Assembly: GCA_020080175.1 (NCBI GenBank)
Contig: JAGHQL010000070.1
Coordinates: 55,869 to 119,868 of the forward strand
Reading direction: 5' to 3'
From: Glutinoglossum americanum
Taxonomy: Eukaryota > Ascomycota > Geoglossomycetes > Geoglossales > Geoglossaceae
DNA length: 64,000 nt
Below the pieces are notes generated by a model, which was not told the DNA's origin, made no database searches, and worked only from the letters and a program-made list of their open reading frames with translations. The position numbers and the translations under genes are program-made. Below are positions 59,783-64,000 of this stretch, piece after piece. Positions within the stretch are counted from its first letter, which is position 1. Each line of letters opens with the position of its first letter.

Positions 59783-61632
59783 ATGATGTACGCTGAGACA
59801 ATTGCTTCTCGCAACACTGTTGCAAGTCACATTCGAGCCTTGTCACAAATCGGCAAGCCTGCCATCGACATTGCCCTGAACGACGACGAGCAGGGCCAAT
59901 GCATCCTGTCGTACTCGACCTTTGACAAGATAGAAGGAGAGGTTTCGATCACTGCCCCGCACGATGCGAGATTTGACGACATTATCATTGCTTTTGAAGG
60001 TCGGTTGCTTCGAACATCTGTTTACGCCCCTTTGTGGTTATTCATCCGGGTTTCGGTTGTCTCTGCCGATCTCTTTGCGAGCCCTGTCGCCTGTAGTCTG
60101 CATACAAGTCAACATAAATCTACATGATGGTTGGCATCGCACAAAACTAACAACTGTTTCAACGCGCAGGTAACACGAAAGTCTTCGTCGAGAGCCTCTC
60201 TCCTCACGCCGCCGCTTCTCGCACGGATGCCAACCATAGGTTCTTGCGGGTAACTCAACCCATCCCCAGCTCGTCCTACCCCGTGCCCCGTGTCGCTGAG
60301 GCCGGCCGCACCTATGAATTTCCCTTCTCGTTCGTCGTACCTCCGCAATTGGTCGAGCAGATATGCAGACATCAAACCGAGAGTGATCGGGTCCACGTGG
60401 AGCACCTGCAGCTTCCACCAAGCCTCGGTGGTTCTAGCCTTGCAAGCGATGGCGCCGTCCTTCTAGACGACATGGCTCCAGACATGGCGCGGATCTCATA
60501 CGCGATCAAAGTTAAGATCGTTCGGAATCGGGAGAGCGACGGAAAGCTTATCACGGTTGCGGAGAAAGCCAGGAAAGTTCGCATCATCCCTGCATCCGAA
60601 GAGCATCCTCCACTGAACGCTGAAGACGGTAACGGAGAGGGGTATATCCTGCGCAGGGAGAAGGATCTTAGAAAGGGCGTGTTTAAGGGTAAATTGGGCC
60701 GCCTTGCGATGGAGACTGCACAGCCAAGTAGCCTGCGTCTTCCAACGGCAAAATCTGGGGGGAACCCACAAGCAACTACCATGGCAACGGTGAAGTTGAG
60801 ATTCGACCCCGCTGATAGGAACACGCCGCCTCCAAAACTAGGCAGCCTCGTCAGCAAACTGAAGGTCCATACCTTCTACAGCACGAGGCCAATGAACGCC
60901 CTGCCCAGCAAGGAAGATCCTTTCTATGCACTCCACCGGGGCATCTACTCGGATGCCGTCCAGCTCTCCTCCCGCTGCATCGAGTCTGTTCGCTGGGAAC
61001 AGCGCGCAGAGACTGATGAAGACCGCCGGGATTCGTGCCTGTCGACCTTCACCTCTGCTACCAATTCATCGTCTTCTACCTCTAGCTCACGTCGTCGGTC
61101 TTCCGCCGCACCGCGCAACGGCATCTTCCACACTGCCGAGATTCTCGTCCCCATCACCCTCCCAAAATGCAAGGCTTTCCCTCCAACTTTCCACTCGTGC
61201 CTCGTCTCCCGGATCTACGTACTCGATCTCGCGCTCACCGCACATGCCCCCGGCGGCAGCAGTATCTCTGCCTCGTCGCTCACCCTCAAAGTACCGATAC
61301 AGATATCCGCCGCCGGTAATACCTCACACTACCCACAGGAACCCGGAGTCCACGAACTCGAAGAGTACTTCAATCCACGATCCATCGCTCCTCCTGCCGC
61401 CGATCTCATAGGGACATCATCGTCTATTGTGCAGATGCAGCCTCGATGGCCAGGAGAGGAAGGAGAGGAGAGCGGTTCCAGAACGACGCAGCAGCTCCCG
61501 AGCTTTATGATGGCGAATGCTGGCGCCGCGGGGACGCGGCCGCCGCCGGGTTACTCGTTCTTTGCAGGCGCGAGTCAGGGAATCCCGGTTAGGATCCCGA
61601 GTCCCGTTGGTGTCTCGCCTGGTTGTGGCTGA
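59783..61632 (+). CDS. Arrestin-like (alpha-arrestin fold) protein
   Basis: Fungal arrestin-like proteins are adaptors that often guide ubiquitin ligases to membrane transporters. Exons are 59783-59999 and 60170-61632, about 559 residues. The arrestin N-like sandwich covers about residues 20-200: Y-S-T-F-D-K-I-E-G-E-V-S-I-T-A-P, then a strand before the intron ending I-A-F-E-G, then Y-E-F-P-F-S-F-V-V-P-P-Q-L and the conserved I-S-Y-A-I-K-V-K-I-V-R. The C-terminal half includes P-P-P-K-L-G-S-L-V-S-K-L-K-V-H-T-F-Y-S and a Ser-rich insert. A P-P-P-G-Y element near the C-terminus resembles a P-P-x-Y ligase-binding site but has G at x. The precise class (Bul-like or other) is unclear. Confidence 0.85.
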
Positions 61633-62184
61633 AGGAGAATATCCTTAACTGTCGATCCTCTTTTTTTTTTTTTTTGCTAATGATACCTACTTTTAAGCGT
61701 TTCGGTCTCACCGAGGTTTGCGGCGGCCTGAATCTGGAATGACTCTTTTCCATTTACATATAATATTTGCTTGTCTCGGAGGGGTTATGGTATACAAAGG
61801 ATTTTTGTTAGTATTGGAATTGTTTGGTTAGGGCCTTATTCGAACCTTTTTTTTTGCCTTAATTGCCATGGCTTTGGGGCGTTCTGGCTGGAGTCTTTTT
61901 TTCACGCATGAACGTGGTGATAAACGATACCATACCTAGGTTACGGCTAATGGAGTGAACGGTCTGGCCATGGCTGGAAATTTCCTGTAGGCAATAAAAA
62001 GATATACATTGAGTGCAGTAAATTGGCCAATTTGTGCTGAAGCGGTTCGTGCTGGGAGTGGCAGTCACATGATCGCGCGTTTGACATCTCCCGCTTTTGT
62101 GACTAATTTCATCCCGTCCTATATAATAGGGCGAAATCACCCATCCTCCAAGAGAAGGGGCAACATACAATTGAGTCCTCCAAG
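61633..62184. other. Intergenic, arrestin 3' flank and TDG promoter
   Basis: 552 bp with T runs at about 61662 and 61848. A TATA box near the right end is listed separately. Confidence 0.5.
62120..62127 (+). promoter_or_regulatory. TATA box of the TDG-type glycosylase gene
   Basis: TATATAAT lies 58 bp before the start codon, a close fit to a TATA element with a short leader. Confidence 0.5.
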
Positions 62185-63254
62185 ATGGTGAAGAAAGAGA
62201 GCCCTGGCGGTGGCGTAAGCCCGAACGAACCTCCGTCTTCCGCTCCCAAATTGCAGCGGTACTCATTCGATCCCGCAACAACCCCGAGCATAACCTCGCC
62301 CATCCGGCGACGGTCTCCTAGGCTCAATACGGGGGAATCAACGCCCAGCGTGGAGGCGAAGCCGCAGTCGAGAACGCCAAAAAGGAAAGCCGACGAGATC
62401 AGCGACGCACCCGCTGAGAGCTCCTCCCCCCCGGCAAAGCCGAGCTTATATTCGCTCCTACAATCCCCACCCTCTCGAAGGAAGTCGAAGGCCGAGACGA
62501 AGAAGGCAGGTAGAGGCTCAGGGTATAGGCCACCGGAGAAATATGCGCACCTTAAACTCCTACCCGATACCCTCGAGCCCAATCTCATCTGCGTCTTCGT
62601 CGGTCTCAATCCAGGCATCAGGACCGCACAGATGGGTCACGCGTAAGCCTCCTTCCTCCCTAACATCAACATAATAAACCGTGAAACCAACCCCCCCCAA
62701 ACAGCTACTCACACCCCTCCAACCTCTTCTGGAAGCTCCTCCACTCCTCCGGCCTCACCCCCCGCCGCTTCCACCCCACAGAATCCCGCACCCTCCCCGC
62801 CCTCTGTGCCCTCGGAAACACAAACATAGTCGCCCGCCCCACCCGCGACCAATCCGAGCTCTCGAAGCAGGAGATGGACGACTCCGTCGCCGTCCTCGTC
62901 GACAAGATGCGCACTTTCAAACCCGAGGCCGTGTGTATCGTCGGCAAGGGCATCTGGGAGAGCATCTTCAGGACCCGCTACGGGAGGCCCCTGGCTAAGG
63001 CCGAGTTTAAGTACGGATGGCAGCACCAGAGGGAGAATATGGGCGCCGAGGGCGAGTATAAGGGCGCCAGGGTGTTCGTGGCTACCACGACTAGCGGCTT
63101 GGCGGCGTCGTTGAGCACCGCGGAGAAAGAGGAGATTTGGAGGCCGTTGGGTGAGTGGGTTCAGAAGAGGCGCGCTGAGAGGGCGCAGGTGAAGGCTGAG
63201 GAGGGGGACGAGGAGGTGGAGGAGGACGACGAGGAGGCAGAAGCTGAAGTTTAA
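62185..63254 (+). CDS. thp1: G/T(U) mismatch-specific DNA glycosylase (TDG/Mug family)
   Basis: The enzyme removes uracil or thymine opposite guanine, starting base-excision repair of deaminated cytosine; fission-yeast Thp1 is a relative. Exons are 62185-62642 and 62705-63254, about 335 residues. Residues 1-115 are a disordered Ser/Pro/Lys-rich region. The catalytic fold begins L-I-C-V-F-V-G-L-N-P-G-I, where the Asn matches the catalytic Asn of human TDG, then across the intron H-P-S-N-L-F-W-K-L-L-H-S-S-G-L. N-I-V-A-R-P-T and V-C-I-V-G-K-G-I-W follow. The second active-site loop reads V-A-T-T-T-S-G-L-A-A-S, close to the Mug form with S-G-L. The C-terminus is acidic. Confidence 0.95.
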
Positions 63255-63665
63255 AAAGCATGTCCCCCCCCCTTCATCTATCTTTTACTATTTACCCACC
63301 ATCGTTCTGCTCTCACATACTAAATGCCCCACGTATGCATTGAAAGAAAATACCCCCATCACTCGCTACACATGCACAATACATACATGCATCGCACCAG
63401 CGCGAGATCTCCTTTATCTTATACATCTACATCTACATCTACCCCCCAAACTATTGAAAGAAACAAAAAAGAAAAAAAACCGTCCGAGACAGACAAGTGA
63501 ACCGATGATATTCACATATATATATATATAAATATACGTAGATACAACAACGGCACCACAAAGAGGATGAGAAAAAAAAGAGGGGGGGAATCACACCGCC
63601 TTAACCAACCATCCACCCACCACTCGAAAAAAGGAAAAAAAAAAAAGAAGCCCACCCTCCCCCAA
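63255..63665. other. Intergenic with simple repeats
   Basis: About 410 bp holding CATACA/TACATC-type repeats, an AT run at about 63515-63530 and A/G tracts. It separates two convergent genes. No gene is seen. Confidence 0.5.
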
Positions 63666-63902
63666 TCACTGCCCCCCAGCTCCACCACCAATCAACATCT
63701 CCAACTCCTCCGGACTCAACGTGCTCCTCCTCCTCCCCGCCGCCCCCCCTTTCCTCCTCTTCCCAACCCCGCCAGCCCCACCAGCCGCCTTCCCGCCCCC
63801 CCCGCGCCTCCTCGCCTCAGCCTCAGCCCTCGCGCCCTCGAGTTTCCGCTGGATGGTCGCGGTTGCTGCCGTCGAGGGGGAAGCGACGCGTTTCTGAGCG
63901 GT
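63666..63902 (-). CDS. 3' terminal exon of an unidentified gene (enters from right edge)
   Basis: A CAG acceptor at 63903-63905 is followed by 78 codons and a stop at 63668-63666. The piece reads T-A-Q-K-R-V-A-S-P-S, a basic Ala/Gly/Arg-rich stretch, then R-R-S-T-L-S-P-E-E-L-E-M-L-I-G-G. The ordered end after a basic linker looks like a real C-terminus. The gene's other exons lie beyond 64000 or in the last 95 bp. The G-rich tract 63940-63960 (plus strand) would be in its intron. I do not know the family. Confidence 0.5.
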   Translation of the reverse strand, partial: TAQKRVASPSTAATATIQRKLEGARAEAEARRRGGGGKAAGGAGGVGKRRKGGAAGRRRSTLSPEELEMLIGGGAGGQ

Positions 63903-64000
63903 CTGTTGAGATTGTGAGTATGTGTGTATGAGGTGCAGAGGGGGGGGGGGGGAGGGGGGGACGGAGGTGCCGCGGTATCCGCGATTCTACGAACCGCACT

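Noticed and set aside
62681-63026. Pro/Arg-rich alternate frames
   Set aside because: They overlap the TDG second exon, which carries the conserved residues.

Overview
This is nuclear DNA from a filamentous ascomycete (Pezizomycotina). Nearly every gene is split by short GT-AG introns of about 45-100 bp, and the genes are monocistronic and lie on both strands. The set includes NoxA-type NADPH oxidase, an AbaA/TEC1-type TEA factor, a short DUF7727-like membrane protein, COP9 subunit 7 and a fungal LAA2-like protein. I cannot fix the genus. The homopolymer-rich intergenic DNA and intron-dense small genes would suit an early-diverging lineage such as Pezizomycetes, but that is inference.

Left third (1-22.4 kb): the 5' end of an F-box gene leaves the left edge on the minus strand. 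After 2.3 kb of homopolymer-rich spacer comes a DUR3-type urea transporter (-). A 2.9 kb stretch follows with one probable unresolved split gene. Next are a seven-exon LC8 dynein light chain (-) that shares a short divergent promoter with the ribosome-biogenesis factor MRD1 (+), then a TEA transcription factor (+), an RMD1/DUF155 membrane protein (+) and a CCC2 copper ATPase (-).

Middle (22.4-48 kb): CSN7 (+), DSK2/ubiquilin (-), the DUF7727-like protein (-), noxA (+), a fungal Munc13-like C2-MUN protein (-), an SCOC-like coiled-coil protein (+), a quinone oxidoreductase (+), a TM9/EMP70 protein (-) and a 14-3-3 protein (-).

Right third (48-64 kb): the mitochondrial ATPase inhibitor IF1 (+), nucleoporin NSP1 (-), a LAA2-like AP-1 accessory protein (+), a 57-bp minisatellite, an orphan protein with a PD-(D/E)XK-nuclease-like core (+), an arrestin-like protein (+), a TDG/Mug-type DNA glycosylase (+) and the 3' end of a gene entering from the right edge (-).

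There is no operon-like cluster. Several genes do belong to shared systems: trafficking (Munc13-like, LAA2, TM9, arrestin, SCOC-like), protein turnover (F-box, CSN7, DSK2) and hyphal growth or differentiation (NoxA, TEA factor, 14-3-3). Exon structures were worked out by eye from splice signals, reading phase and conserved residues; I had no alignments or transcripts. The most unusual items are the orphan nuclease-like gene beside the minisatellite, two GC-AG introns, tiny terminal exons, and a triplicated proline-rich motif in the LAA2-like protein.
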